In this document: positions 8,822 through 18,171 of the stretch, piece after piece
Position numbering within the stretch: the first letter of the stretch is position 1
How the letters are laid out: the number at the start of each line of letters is the position of its first letter
Made by a program: the position numbers and the translations under genes
Source: Burkholderia sp. Bp8963
GTDB taxonomy: Bacteria; Pseudomonadota; Gammaproteobacteria; Burkholderiales; Burkholderiaceae
DNA length: 64,000 nt
Assembly (NCBI RefSeq): GCF_003854275.1
Contig: NZ_QTQP01000028.1
Coordinates: 37,835-101,834 of the forward strand
Reading direction: 5' to 3'
The notes under the pieces: model-generated
What the model saw: the letters and a program-made list of their open reading frames with translations, nothing else
Database searches by the model: none
Told to the model about the DNA's origin: nothing

Positions 8822-9144
8822 TAGAATCTCCATTTAAGGCTGTACGCGTCACGCCGGCGCTTGCGCAGCAATGCGCCGTCTGATCGGTGATGTTGACGGC
8901 CGCCCCGACCGGCGTCCATAGGACGTGTTCGAAACTTCCGGCCCCATCCCATAGTTCGGCGGCCAACTCCTCTCCAGCAACGCGCCCCGACCGCAGGCCG
9001 GTCATTACCGCCCCGCCCGACACCCACTCACCGCGTTCAATCCCGGGATTTCCCTAGGCTGACATTCCGGCCGCCACGCGGTTAAATAAATCAACGTGAT
9101 TTATTTAATGCGCCGCCGCCCGGCGCCCCATGGAAGGAGACACC
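8822..9144. other. Intergenic region between ohr and the ROK regulator gene (323 bp)
   Basis: It holds the divergent promoters of the ohr-like gene and the sugar operon, and the palindromic operator at 9082-9108. A minus-strand frame at about 8840-9023 has coding-like composition and a segment reminiscent of the C-terminal end of flavoprotein oxidoreductases (SGRVAGEELA), but it has no ribosome-binding site. It may be a gene remnant; I do not call it. Confidence 0.4.
9082..9108 (+). promoter_or_regulatory. Perfect palindromic operator upstream of the ROK repressor gene
   Basis: Two perfect 12-bp arms, TTAAATAAATCA (9082-9093) and TGATTTATTTAA (9097-9108), flank a 3-bp centre, ACG. It lies 37 bp before the repressor start codon in otherwise GC-rich DNA. 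AT-rich dyads with a short central part are typical of NagC/Mlc-type ROK regulators, so autoregulation and control of the downstream operon are likely. Binding is inferred. Confidence 0.75.
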
Positions 9145-10395
9145 ATGCGAAGCCCGCACATCGGCCAGGGAAGCAATTCGGCCAACGTGCGCCGTTACAA
9201 CGAGCGCCTGTTGCTGAAAGCCTTGCGCCGCGCGGGCAGCGCGTCGAAAGCCGATCTCGCGCGCCTCGCGAACATGACTGGCACGGCCGTCGGCAGCATC
9301 ATCACGTCGCTCGCCGACGCGAAGCTGATCGAGTTCACCGGCCGTCGCGTCGAAGGCCAGCGCGGCCAGCCCGCTTCGCTGATCCGTCTCGACCCGCGCG
9401 GCGCGTTCGGCATCGGCGTCCACCTCGACCGGATGCGGATCGAGACGGCGCTCGTCAATTTCGACGGCGACGTGCTCGGCCGCGTCACCCACGACACGCT
9501 GCTGCCGCCGCCCGCCGACGTGCTCGAGATCGTCCGGCGCGATATCGACGCGATGCAGGCCCTCCTGCCCGCGCACGAGCGGGAACGGCTGACCGGCGTC
9601 GGCGTTGCGCAGCCGTACAACCTCCGCAGCTGGATGCGCGAACTCGGCCTTGCCCCCGACACGTTCCGTCCGTGGGAAGACGTCGATTTCGCGAGCGAAC
9701 TCGGGCGCGCGCTGTCGCTGCCGGTGTTCGGCGAAAACGACGGCAACGCCGCCGCGATCGCCGAACTGTTCTACGGCTTCGGCCGGCAGCAGGACGATTT
9801 CATCTACCTGTTCATCGGCCCGGCGATCGGCGGCGGCATCGCGATCGACGGCGACTGCCTGCGCGGCGTCACCGGCAACGCGGGCGACATCGGCGTGATG
9901 CCCGTGCCGCCGAGCCGCCTGCCGTCAGCGCCGCCGCCGCGCGGCCCGTGGGACATCCTGCTTGCGCGCGCATCGCTCCACGCACTCGTGCGCCACCTGC
10001 GCTACAGCGGCGAGACGGTCAACAACCGCGCGGATCTCGAAGTGTGCATCGCACGCGGCCTGCCCGCCGTCGACGAATGGATCGACGACTGCGTCGACGC
10101 GCTCGCCCCCGCGCTGCGCGCGGTGCTTTGCGTGATCGACGCACCGGTGGTCGTGCTCGATGCCGACACCGACGCCGGCCTGATCGACACGATCGCGAAG
10201 CGTCTGCACACCGCGCTCGTCGCGACCGCGCCGGAAGCGCGCGGCACGCCGACGCTCGTGCGCGGCACCTTCGGCGCGGACGCCGGCGCGATCGGCGCGG
10301 CGACGCTGCCGATGTTCTTCAACTTCTCCCCGCGGGCCGGCATCCTCAAGGGTGCGAGCGCGGAATCGCAGGAGGTCAACCATGTCGCAATCTGA
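9145..10395 (+). CDS. ROK-family transcriptional regulator of the sugar operon
   Basis: 416 residues. An N-terminal winged helix-turn-helix (about residues 20-75, with SKADLARLANMTGTAV) is joined to a ROK sugar-kinase-like domain. The sugar-kinase ExGH motif is absent: the equivalent position reads NAGDIG, so it should bind but not phosphorylate sugar. The start is the ATG at 9145, with AAGGAG seven bases upstream; an ATG 15 bp earlier overlaps that site. Its 3' end overlaps the ABC ATPase gene by 14 bp, so regulator and transporter share an operon. The arrangement resembles frcR-frcBCAK of Sinorhizobium, which handles fructose. The inducer here is inferred only. Confidence 0.88.
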   Translation: MRSPHIGQGSNSANVRRYNERLLLKALRRAGSASKADLARLANMTGTAVGSIITSLADAKLIEFTGRRVEGQRGQPASLIRLDPRGAFGIGVHLDRMRIETALVNFDGDVLGRVTHDTLLPPPADVLEIVRRDIDAMQALLPAHERERLTGVGVAQPYNLRSWMRELGLAPDTFRPWEDVDFASELGRALSLPVFGENDGNAAAIAELFYGFGRQQDDFIYLFIGPAIGGGIAIDGDCLRGVTGNAGDIGVMPVPPSRLPSAPPPRGPWDILLARASLHALVRHLRYSGETVNNRADLEVCIARGLPAVDEWIDDCVDALAPALRAVLCVIDAPVVVLDADTDAGLIDTIAKRLHTALVATAPEARGTPTLVRGTFGADAGAIGAATLPMFFNFSPRAGILKGASAESQEVNHVAI

Positions 10396-11935
10396 GTCGC
10401 CCCGTCCGCTGCTCGAGATGCGCGGGATCAGCAAGACGTTCCCGGCCGTGCGCGCGCTCGACAACGTCAGCCTGACCGTCTATCCGGGCGAGATCCATTC
10501 GCTGATGGGCGAGAACGGCGCGGGCAAGTCGACGCTGATGAAGATCCTGTCGGGCGCGTACCAGGCCGACGCGGGCGGTGAGATCCTGATCGACGGCGCG
10601 CGCATCGACGTCGACGGCCCGCTCGCCGCGCGCGACGCGGGCGTCGCGGTGATCTACCAGGAGCTGTGCCTCGCGCCGAACCTGACGGTCGCGGAAAACA
10701 TCTACGTCGGCCGCGAACTGCGGCGCGGCAACCGCCGCTGGGGCACGATCGACCGCGCGGCGATGGCGCGCGGCTGCCAGGACGTGCTCGCGCGTCTCGG
10801 CGCGCCGTTCGGGCCCGAGACCCTCGTCGGCACGCTGTCGATCGCCGAGCAGCAGCTCGTCGAGATCGCGCGTGCCGTCCACACGCGTGCGCGCATCCTC
10901 GTGATGGACGAGCCGACGACGCCGCTGTCGTCGCGCGAAACGGAACACCTGTTCCGGCTGATCCGCCAGCTGCGCGAGGAAGGTCTCGCGATCATCTACA
11001 TCAGTCACCGGATGGCGGAAATCTACGAACTGTCCGACCGCGTGTCGGTGCTGCGCGACGGCACTTACGTCGGCACGCTGGACCGCGCGTCGCTGTCGGC
11101 CGAGCGGCTCGTCGGGATGATGGTCGGCCGCGACATCTCCGGTTTCTACAAGAAGGAACATGCGCCGTACGACCGCGGCCACCTGCTGCTGTCGGTGCGC
11201 GACGTCGCCGATGGCGGCCGCGTGCGCGGCTGCAGCCTCGACCTGCACGCGGGCGAAGTGCTCGGCATCGCGGGGCTCGTCGGCGCAGGCCGCACGGAAC
11301 TCGCGCGGCTCATCTTCGGCGCGGAGCCGCGCACGCGCGGCGACGTGACGATCGGCGAGCGGACCTTCGGCACGCATTCGCCGCGCGACGCGATCGACGC
11401 GGGCCTCGTCTACCTGACCGAAGACCGCAAGCGCCAGGGCCTGTTCCTCGACATGAGCGTGCGCGACAACATCAACATCTCGGTGTGCAACCGCGACGCA
11501 CGGCTCGGCGCGCTCGATCTCGCGCGCGGCGCCGCACGCGCACGCGACGCGATCACCGCGCTGTCGATCCGCGTGCCGCACGCGAACGTCAACGTCGGCG
11601 CGCTGTCGGGCGGCAATCAGCAGAAGGTGCTGTTGTCGCGGCTGCTCGAAACGAAGCCGCGCGTGCTGATCCTCGACGAGCCGACCCGCGGTGTCGACAT
11701 CGGCGCGAAATCCGAGATCTACCGGATCATCAACGACCTCGCCCGCGCGGGTGTGGGCGTGATCGTGATCTCGAGCGAACTGCCGGAGATCATCGGCGTC
11801 GCCGACCGCGTGCTGGTGATGCGCGAAGGCGAGATCGCGGGCGAACTCGGCGGCTACAGCGGCACGCCGATCACGCAGGAAGCGATCATCGCGCTCGCGA
11901 CCGGCTCGCAAACGGAACTGGCGGACGCGCACTGA
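10382..11935 (+). CDS. Sugar ABC transporter ATP-binding protein (two ATPase domains)
   Basis: A 517-residue RbsA/MglA/FrcA-type protein with two fused nucleotide-binding domains. The first has a full Walker A (GENGAGKST), its signature region (LSIAEQQL) and a Walker B (LVMDEPTTPL). The second has a weak Walker A-like segment (GLVGAGRTE) but a good signature LSGGNQQK and Walker B LILDEPTRG, the usual asymmetry of this family. Start ATG 10382 follows GGAGG and lies inside the end of the regulator gene. It works with the permease and binding protein encoded next. Substrate is a monosaccharide, probably fructose or a related hexose or pentose. Confidence 0.92.
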   Translation: MSQSESPRPLLEMRGISKTFPAVRALDNVSLTVYPGEIHSLMGENGAGKSTLMKILSGAYQADAGGEILIDGARIDVDGPLAARDAGVAVIYQELCLAPNLTVAENIYVGRELRRGNRRWGTIDRAAMARGCQDVLARLGAPFGPETLVGTLSIAEQQLVEIARAVHTRARILVMDEPTTPLSSRETEHLFRLIRQLREEGLAIIYISHRMAEIYELSDRVSVLRDGTYVGTLDRASLSAERLVGMMVGRDISGFYKKEHAPYDRGHLLLSVRDVADGGRVRGCSLDLHAGEVLGIAGLVGAGRTELARLIFGAEPRTRGDVTIGERTFGTHSPRDAIDAGLVYLTEDRKRQGLFLDMSVRDNINISVCNRDARLGALDLARGAARARDAITALSIRVPHANVNVGALSGGNQQKVLLSRLLETKPRVLILDEPTRGVDIGAKSEIYRIINDLARAGVGVIVISSELPEIIGVADRVLVMREGEIAGELGGYSGTPITQEAIIALATGSQTELADAH

Positions 11936-11976
11936 GCGCCGCCGCTCATTTTTTACCTTCCATTTAGGCTACCGAA

Positions 11977-13014
11977 ATGATCAACCCGACCAAGCAGCGG
12001 AACCTCGCTTCCGCGCCGGCCCATCCGGTACAAGACCGCGCGCCGCAGACGCGCGTCGCCGACCGCCGCGCGCGCATGCAGTCGCTGATGCGCACCGCCG
12101 GCATGCTGCCGGTCCTGCTGCTCCTGTGCATCGGATTTGGCTTCCTGACCGACGGCTTCCTCACGCTGCAGAACCTGTCGATCGTCACCCAGCAGGCATC
12201 GATCAACATCGTGCTAGCGGCCGGGATGACGTTCGTGATCCTGACCGGCGGCATCGACCTGTCGGTCGGCTCGGTGCTCGCCGCCGCGGCGGTCGCCGCG
12301 CTGCTCGCGTCGAACATCCCGAACTGGGGCTGGCTCGGCGTGCCGGCCGCGCTCGCGGTCGGCCTCGTGTTCGGCGTGATCAACGGCGGGCTGATCGCGC
12401 TGCTGCGCCTGCCGCCGTTCATCGTCACGCTCGGCGCGCTGACCGCCGTGCGCGGCGTCTCGCGGCTGATGGGCAACGACACGACGATCTTCAACCCGCA
12501 GCTGCCGTTCGCGTTCATCGGCAACGGCTCGATCCTCGGCGTGCCGTGGCTCGTCGTGATCGCCGGCGCGGTGATCGTCGCTTCGTGGTTCATCCTGCGC
12601 CGCACGGTGCTCGGCATGCGGATCTACTCGGTCGGCGGCAACCCGGAAGCGGCACGCCTGTCGGGCATCAACGTGCGGGCGATCCAGCTGTTCGTCTATG
12701 CGGCGTCGGGCCTCCTTGCCGGCCTCGGCGCGGTGATGTCGGCCGCGCGGCTCTATGCGGCCAACGGCCTGCAGCTCGGCCAGTCGTACGAACTCGACGC
12801 GATCGCCGCGGTGATCCTCGGCGGCACCAGCTTCGTCGGCGGCGTCGGCTCGATCGTCGGCACGCTGATCGGCGCGCTGATCATCGCCGTGCTGACCAAC
12901 GGGCTCGTGCTGCTCGGCGTATCCGACATCTGGCAATACATCATCAAGGGGCTCGTGATCATCGGCGCGGTCGCGCTCGACCGCTACCGCCAGCGCGACT
13001 CGGCCCGCACCTGA
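11977..13014 (+). CDS. Sugar ABC transporter permease, RbsC type
   Basis: A 345-residue inner-membrane permease of the ribose/xylose/fructose group with about 8-10 hydrophobic segments. The family segment GGNPEAARLSGINV, the cytoplasmic coupling loop for the ATPase, is clear near residue 220. A 30-40 residue polar N-terminal extension precedes the first membrane segment. The start at 11977 has only a weak AGG upstream. It lies 41 bp after the ATPase gene. Confidence 0.92.
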   Translation: MINPTKQRNLASAPAHPVQDRAPQTRVADRRARMQSLMRTAGMLPVLLLLCIGFGFLTDGFLTLQNLSIVTQQASINIVLAAGMTFVILTGGIDLSVGSVLAAAAVAALLASNIPNWGWLGVPAALAVGLVFGVINGGLIALLRLPPFIVTLGALTAVRGVSRLMGNDTTIFNPQLPFAFIGNGSILGVPWLVVIAGAVIVASWFILRRTVLGMRIYSVGGNPEAARLSGINVRAIQLFVYAASGLLAGLGAVMSAARLYAANGLQLGQSYELDAIAAVILGGTSFVGGVGSIVGTLIGALIIAVLTNGLVLLGVSDIWQYIIKGLVIIGAVALDRYRQRDSART

Positions 13015-13101
13015 CGTTCCCCCTTTCACCCATCGGGGCGCAGGCAGGTCCACCTGCGTCCGCCGCCTGACGAACCTCACGGACCTCACGGAGACAACGA
13101 C

Positions 13102-14046
13102 ATGTTCAAGCACAAAGCTGTCCTGACCGGCATCGCCTGCGCGTTCGCCTTCGCGGCATCCGCCGCCCACGCGGACAGCAAGCCGCTGAAGTCGATCGGC
13201 ATCACCGTCGGCTCGCTCGGCAACCCGTATTTCGTCACGATCGCGAAAGGCGCCGAGGCGCGCGCGAAGCAGATCAACCCGAATGCGAAGGTCACGGCCG
13301 TGTCGGCCGACTACGACTTGAACAAGCAGTTCACGCAGATCGACAACTTCATCTCCGCGCACGTCGACATCATCCTGCTCAACGCCGCCGATCCGAAGGC
13401 GATCGAGCCCGCGGTGAAGAAGGCGCAGGCGGCCGGCATCACGGTCGTCGCAGTCGACGTCGCGGCCGCCGGCGCGAATGCGACCGTGCAGACCAACAAC
13501 GTGAAGGCCGGCGAACTCGCGTGCGACTTCCTCGCGAAGAAGCTGAACGGCAAAGGCAACGTGATCATCGAGAACGGCCCGCAGGTGTCGGCGGTGATCG
13601 ACCGCGTGAACGGCTGCAAATCGGTGCTCGCGAAGAACCCGGGCATCAAGCTGCTGTCGAGCGACCAGGACGGCAAGGGCTCGCGCGAAGGCGGGATGAA
13701 CACGATGCAGGGCTACCTGACGCGCTTTCCGAAGCTCGACGGCGTGTTCACGATCAACGATCCGCAGGCCGTCGGCAGCGATCTCGCCGCGAAGCAGCTG
13801 AACCGCACCGGCATCGTGATCACGTCGGTCGACGGCGCGCCCGACATCGAGACCGCGCTCAAGACGAACACGCTCGTGCAGGCGTCGTCAAGCCAGGACC
13901 CGTGGGCGATGGCACAACAGGCCATCAATGTCGGCTACGGGATCATGAACGGCCAGAAGCCCGCCAATCCGATGATCCTGATCGAACCGACGCTCATCAC
14001 GCGCGACAACGTGAAGGGCTACAAGGGCTGGAGCGCCCCGCACTGA
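13102..14046 (+). CDS. Periplasmic sugar-binding protein of the ABC transporter
   Basis: 314 residues with a classical signal peptide ending near residue 24 (AAHA-DSK). The mature part is a type I periplasmic-binding fold of the ribose/fructose-binding group, starting with IGITVGSLGNPYF and containing the DG/NDPQAVG hinge-region segments. It delivers sugar to the RbsC-type permease. The 87-bp gap before it holds a small hairpin (CGCAGG/CCTGCG, 13039-13058); such structures often protect the abundant binding-protein mRNA. Start ATG 13102 follows GGAGA. Confidence 0.92.
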   Translation: MFKHKAVLTGIACAFAFAASAAHADSKPLKSIGITVGSLGNPYFVTIAKGAEARAKQINPNAKVTAVSADYDLNKQFTQIDNFISAHVDIILLNAADPKAIEPAVKKAQAAGITVVAVDVAAAGANATVQTNNVKAGELACDFLAKKLNGKGNVIIENGPQVSAVIDRVNGCKSVLAKNPGIKLLSSDQDGKGSREGGMNTMQGYLTRFPKLDGVFTINDPQAVGSDLAAKQLNRTGIVITSVDGAPDIETALKTNTLVQASSSQDPWAMAQQAINVGYGIMNGQKPANPMILIEPTLITRDNVKGYKGWSAPH

Positions 14047-14077
14047 TCCTTCATAACCCGAACGACGCCAGCCCATC

Positions 14078-15676
14078 ATGACTCCGTTGACCCAGACGCC
14101 CGCGTGGCGCGCCCTCGCCGACCATCGCGACACGCTGGCCGGCATCCCGCTGCCCGAGCTGTTCGCGCGCGACTCCGATCGCGCCGCGCGCTTCTCGCTC
14201 GAGGCAGCCGGCCTCTTCGTCGACTTCTCGAAACATCCGGTCGTCGACGAGACGATTGCGCGTCTCGTCGCGCTCGCCCGCGCGACCGGCGTCGAAGCGC
14301 AGCGCGACGCGATGTTTGCCGGCGAGCGGATCAACCGCACCGAGCAGCGCGCAGTGCTGCACGTCGCGCTGCGCGACCGCTCGGGTGCGCCGCGCATCGT
14401 CGACGGCACCGACGTTGCCCCGCAGGTCGCGGCCGTCCTCGCGAAGATGCGCGGCTTCGCCGACGCGGTGCGCGACGGCGCGTGGCGCGGCCATACGGGC
14501 CGCCCGATCACGGACGTCGTCAACATCGGCATCGGCGGATCGGACCTCGGCCCGAAAATGGTCTGCGAAGCGTTGAAGCCCTACGCGCACCCGCGCCTGA
14601 CGATGCATTTCGTGTCGAACGTCGACGGCGCGGACATCACCGAGGTGCTGAAGCACGCGAATCCCGACACGACGCTGTTCGTCGTGTCGTCGAAGACCTT
14701 CACGACGCGCGAGACGCTCGTCAACGCGCACACCGCGCGCGCGTGGCTGCTTGCGAGCGGCGCGCCGGAGGCCGCGGTCGCGCAGCACTTCGTCGCCGTG
14801 TCGACGAATGCGGACGCGGTGGCCGCGTTCGGCATCGATCCGGCCAACATGTTCGGGTTCTGGGACTGGGTCGGCGGCCGCTATTCGCTGTGGTCGGCGA
14901 TCGGCCTGCCGATCGCGCTGCAGACCGGGATGGATGCGTTCGAAGCGCTGCTCGACGGCGCGCATGCGATGGACCGGCACTTTGCCACTGCGCCGCTCGA
15001 GCACAACCTGCCGGTGCTGCTCGCGCTGATCGGCATCTGGCATCAGAACTTCCTCGGCGCGACGAGCCACCTGATCGCACCGTACGACCGCTACCTGCAC
15101 CGGCTGCCTGCGTACCTGCAGCAGCTCGACATGGAAAGCAACGGCAAATCGGTGACGCTCGCGGGCGAACGCGTCGACTACGCAACCGGCCCCGTGATCT
15201 GGGGCGAGCCGGGCACCAACGGTCAGCATGCGTTCTTCCAGCTGCTGCACCAGGGCACGGCCGTGATTCCTGCCGACATGATCGTCTGCATGCGGCCGCA
15301 GCACGCGCTCGACGAACACCACGACATCCTCGTCGCGAACTGCTTCGCGCAATCCGAGGCGCTGATGAACGGTGCGCGTTCGGCCGACGAGCCGCACCGC
15401 CATTTCGAAGGCAACCGCCCGACCAGCACGATCTGTCTCGACCGGCTCGACCCCGCGTCGCTCGGCGCGCTGATCGCGCTGTACGAGCACAAGGTGTTCG
15501 TGCAGGGCGCGGTCTGGCAGATCAATTCGTTCGACCAGTGGGGCGTCGAGCTCGGCAAGCGACTCGCGGTGGCGATCGAGCGCGAGCTCGGCGAACCGGG
15601 CCCCGTCGCTTCGCACGACGGCTCCACCAACCAGTTGATCAACCGCTACAAGGCACGGCGCGACACAGCGGCGTGA
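14078..15676 (+). CDS. pgi: Glucose-6-phosphate isomerase
   Basis: 532 residues, slightly shorter than E. coli Pgi (549) but complete. It interconverts glucose 6-phosphate and fructose 6-phosphate. Family signatures are present: IGIGGSDLGP, SSKTFTT, the GEPGTNGQHAFFQ region and the C-terminal INSFDQWGVELGK signature. It is encoded inside a sugar-uptake operon, 31 bp after the binding-protein gene and 6 bp before the kinase gene. That suggests it connects incoming fructose 6-phosphate to the zwf product encoded downstream. Whether a second pgi exists elsewhere cannot be seen here. Confidence 0.95.
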   Translation: MTPLTQTPAWRALADHRDTLAGIPLPELFARDSDRAARFSLEAAGLFVDFSKHPVVDETIARLVALARATGVEAQRDAMFAGERINRTEQRAVLHVALRDRSGAPRIVDGTDVAPQVAAVLAKMRGFADAVRDGAWRGHTGRPITDVVNIGIGGSDLGPKMVCEALKPYAHPRLTMHFVSNVDGADITEVLKHANPDTTLFVVSSKTFTTRETLVNAHTARAWLLASGAPEAAVAQHFVAVSTNADAVAAFGIDPANMFGFWDWVGGRYSLWSAIGLPIALQTGMDAFEALLDGAHAMDRHFATAPLEHNLPVLLALIGIWHQNFLGATSHLIAPYDRYLHRLPAYLQQLDMESNGKSVTLAGERVDYATGPVIWGEPGTNGQHAFFQLLHQGTAVIPADMIVCMRPQHALDEHHDILVANCFAQSEALMNGARSADEPHRHFEGNRPTSTICLDRLDPASLGALIALYEHKVFVQGAVWQINSFDQWGVELGKRLAVAIERELGEPGPVASHDGSTNQLINRYKARRDTAA

Positions 15677-15682
15677 TCTGAC

Positions 15683-16621
15683 ATGACGACGAACCTCCCC
15701 CGACTGGTCGTATTCGGCGAAGCGCTGACCGACTTCATCCGCGACGACGCGCAACACTGGCACAGCGTCGCCGGCGGCTCGTGCTGGAACGTGGCCCGCG
15801 TCGGCGCCCGCCTCGGGGTGCCGACCGGCTTTGCCGGCACGGTCAGCCGCGACATCTTCGGCGACGAGCTGATCCGCAAGAGCGAGGAAGCCGGGCTCGA
15901 CATGCGCTTCATGCGGCAGGTCGACCGCGCGCCGTTCCTCGCGATGGTCGTGTCGAAGCAGCCGCCACACTATTTCTTCATCGGCGAGAACAGCGCCGAT
16001 CTCGCGTTCGATCCGGCCGCGCTGCCCACCGGCGCGCTGGACGCCGCCGAGATCGTGCACGTCGGCTCGCTCGGCGTCGTGCGCGAGCCGCTCGCGTCGC
16101 GCCTGATCGACATCGCGCAGGCCGCGCGCGCAGCCGGCAAGCGGATCTCGTTCGATCCGAACTTCCGTGCGCCGATGGCCGAGCCGTCGTATCGCGCGAC
16201 GCTGCGCCGGCTCGCCGGCCTCGCCGATTACATCAAGGTGTCCGACGAAGACCTGACCGGCCTGTTCCCCGAACTCGACGAAACCGCCGCGCTCGCACAA
16301 CTGCGCACGTGGGCGCCCGATGCGGCCGTGCTCGTCACGCGCGGCGCTTCCGGCATGCACCTGTTCCATCGCAACGACACGCTGTTCCAGCCGGCGTTCC
16401 CGACCGATGTCGCCGACACCGTCGGCTGTGGCGACGCAAGCGTCGGCGGCTGGATGGCGAGCCTCCTCACGCGGCCCGATGCGCCGGCCGCCGAGCATCT
16501 GCGCTACGCAGCCGCGTGCGCGTCGGTCGCCTGTGCGCATCCGGGCGCCTACGCGCCGACGGCCGCCGAGGTCGCCGCGCGGCTCGACGCGTCGAGCGTC
16601 GCGGCGGAGCTGTCGCGATGA
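15683..16621 (+). CDS. PfkB-family carbohydrate kinase (probable fructokinase)
   Basis: A 312-residue ribokinase/PfkB-fold enzyme. The N-terminal GGSCWNVARVGARLG is the sugar-binding signature. The C-terminal anion-hole motif reads DTVGCGDA instead of the usual GAGD, with the catalytic Asp retained. It should phosphorylate the imported sugar with ATP. Frc-type context and the neighbouring pgi favour fructose to fructose 6-phosphate; other hexoses or 2-keto sugars are possible. Its stop overlaps the zwf start (ATGA), so translation is coupled. Confidence 0.88.
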   Translation: MTTNLPRLVVFGEALTDFIRDDAQHWHSVAGGSCWNVARVGARLGVPTGFAGTVSRDIFGDELIRKSEEAGLDMRFMRQVDRAPFLAMVVSKQPPHYFFIGENSADLAFDPAALPTGALDAAEIVHVGSLGVVREPLASRLIDIAQAARAAGKRISFDPNFRAPMAEPSYRATLRRLAGLADYIKVSDEDLTGLFPELDETAALAQLRTWAPDAAVLVTRGASGMHLFHRNDTLFQPAFPTDVADTVGCGDASVGGWMASLLTRPDAPAAEHLRYAAACASVACAHPGAYAPTAAEVAARLDASSVAAELSR

Positions 16622-18105
16622 AGCCGGCCCAAGCATCAGTCGCGCGCGATCCGTCGGCGTTCGCCTTCGTGCTGTTCGGCGGCACCGGCGATCTCGCGAT
16701 GCGCAAGATCCTGCCGGCGCTGTATGCCGCGCATCGAGACGGCCTGCTCGCACCGTCCGGACGCATCGTCGCGGTCGCGCAGAACCCGTTCGACGATGCG
16801 GGCTACCTGCGCTGGGTCGATGCGTCGGTGCGTCCGCACGTCGAGCGCGCATCATTCGACGACGCGTCATGGCGCAGCTTCGTCGAGCGGCTCGCGTATG
16901 TCGAGCTCGACGCGAGCCGGCCCGACGCGTTCGCGCGCCTGCGCGATGCGCTCGAGCCGATGCCCGGCCGCCGCATCTTCTACCTCGCGACGGGACCGTC
17001 GCTGTTCGTGCCGATCTGCCGCTCGCTCGCGGGTGCGGGCCTCGCGCCATCGTCGTCGCGCATCGTGCTCGAGAAGCCGCTCGGCTACGATCTCGCGTCG
17101 TCGGCCGCGATCAACGACGCGGTCGGCACGATCTTCGCCGAGGAGCAGATCTACCGGATCGATCACTACCTCGGCAAGGAAGCGGTGCAGAACCTGTTCG
17201 CGCTGCGTTTCGGCAACGTGATGTTCGAGCCTCTGTGGCGCCGCGAATGGATCGAGAACATCCAGATCACCGTCGCGGAGGAACTCGGCGTCGGCGGTCG
17301 CGGCCCGTTCTACGACCAGACCGGCGCGCTGCGCGACATGGTGCAGAATCACCTGCTGCAACTGCTCGCGATCATCGCGATGGAGCCGCCGCAATCGATG
17401 GAAGCGGACGCGGTGCGCGACGAGAAGCTGCGCGTGCTGCGCGCGTTGAAGCCGCTCACGGCCGACGACATTCCTCGCAGCGTCGTGCGCGGCCAGTATC
17501 GCGCGGGCGCCGTGCGCGGCAGCGCGGTGCCTGCGTATCAGGACGAACCGGGCGTGACGCCTGGCAGTGCGACCGAAACCTTCATCGCGCTGAAGGCCGA
17601 GGTCGACAACTGGCGCTGGGCCGGCGTGCCGTTCTTCCTGCGCACCGGCAAGCGGCTGGCGGACCGCGTGGCCGAGATCGTCGTCAACTTCCGGCCAGTC
17701 CCGCATTCGGCGCTCGGCGCCGCCGCGCTGCGGCCCGGCTCGAACCGGCTGACGATCCGCCTGCAGCCCGACGAATCGATCCGGCTCAGCACGCTGGCGA
17801 AGCAGCCGGGGCTCGGGATGTCGCTGCAGGGCGTGCACCTCGATCTCGCGTTCGACCGCTTCTTCCAGCAGAACCGGATGGAGGCCTACCAGCGGCTGCT
17901 GCTCGACGTGATCGCCGGACGTCTTGCGCTGTTCGTCCGCCGCGACGAACAGGAAGCCGCGTGGCGCTGGGTCGCGCCGATTCTCGACGGCGCCGCGCAT
18001 CACTCGCCCGCACCGAAGCCTTATGCAGCCGGCAGCTGGGGGCCCGCGCCGGCGAGCGCGCTGCTCGCGCGGCACGGCACCTGCTGGCGCGAGGAAGAAA
18101 ACTGA
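16618..18105 (+). CDS. zwf: Glucose-6-phosphate 1-dehydrogenase
   Basis: 495 residues. The N-terminal nucleotide-binding motif is FGGTGDLAMRK and the active-site signature RIDHYLGKE is intact. It oxidises glucose 6-phosphate to 6-phosphogluconolactone, entering the Entner-Doudoroff and pentose phosphate routes. The start ATG at 16618 overlaps the kinase stop by 4 bp; the open frame runs far upstream over the kinase gene but only as a shadow. No pgl or edd/eda gene follows in this window. With pgi and the kinase it forms a continuous path from fructose to 6-phosphogluconolactone. Confidence 0.95.
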   Translation: MKPAQASVARDPSAFAFVLFGGTGDLAMRKILPALYAAHRDGLLAPSGRIVAVAQNPFDDAGYLRWVDASVRPHVERASFDDASWRSFVERLAYVELDASRPDAFARLRDALEPMPGRRIFYLATGPSLFVPICRSLAGAGLAPSSSRIVLEKPLGYDLASSAAINDAVGTIFAEEQIYRIDHYLGKEAVQNLFALRFGNVMFEPLWRREWIENIQITVAEELGVGGRGPFYDQTGALRDMVQNHLLQLLAIIAMEPPQSMEADAVRDEKLRVLRALKPLTADDIPRSVVRGQYRAGAVRGSAVPAYQDEPGVTPGSATETFIALKAEVDNWRWAGVPFFLRTGKRLADRVAEIVVNFRPVPHSALGAAALRPGSNRLTIRLQPDESIRLSTLAKQPGLGMSLQGVHLDLAFDRFFQQNRMEAYQRLLLDVIAGRLALFVRRDEQEAAWRWVAPILDGAAHHSPAPKPYAAGSWGPAPASALLARHGTCWREEEN

Positions 18106-18171
18106 CCGGCAATTTGCCACATTAAGAAGCCACACCACGCTGCACCACTACCGCACTTACGCATCGACTTC

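Noticed and set aside
8840..9023. A minus-strand coding frame between ohr and the ROK gene
   Set aside because: A flavoprotein-like segment is suggestive, but there is no start signal and no complete domain; at most a remnant.
14051..17050. A 999-codon minus-strand frame opposite pgi, the kinase and zwf
   Set aside because: Shadow frame; composition is typical of antisense translation and the plus-strand genes have intact active sites.
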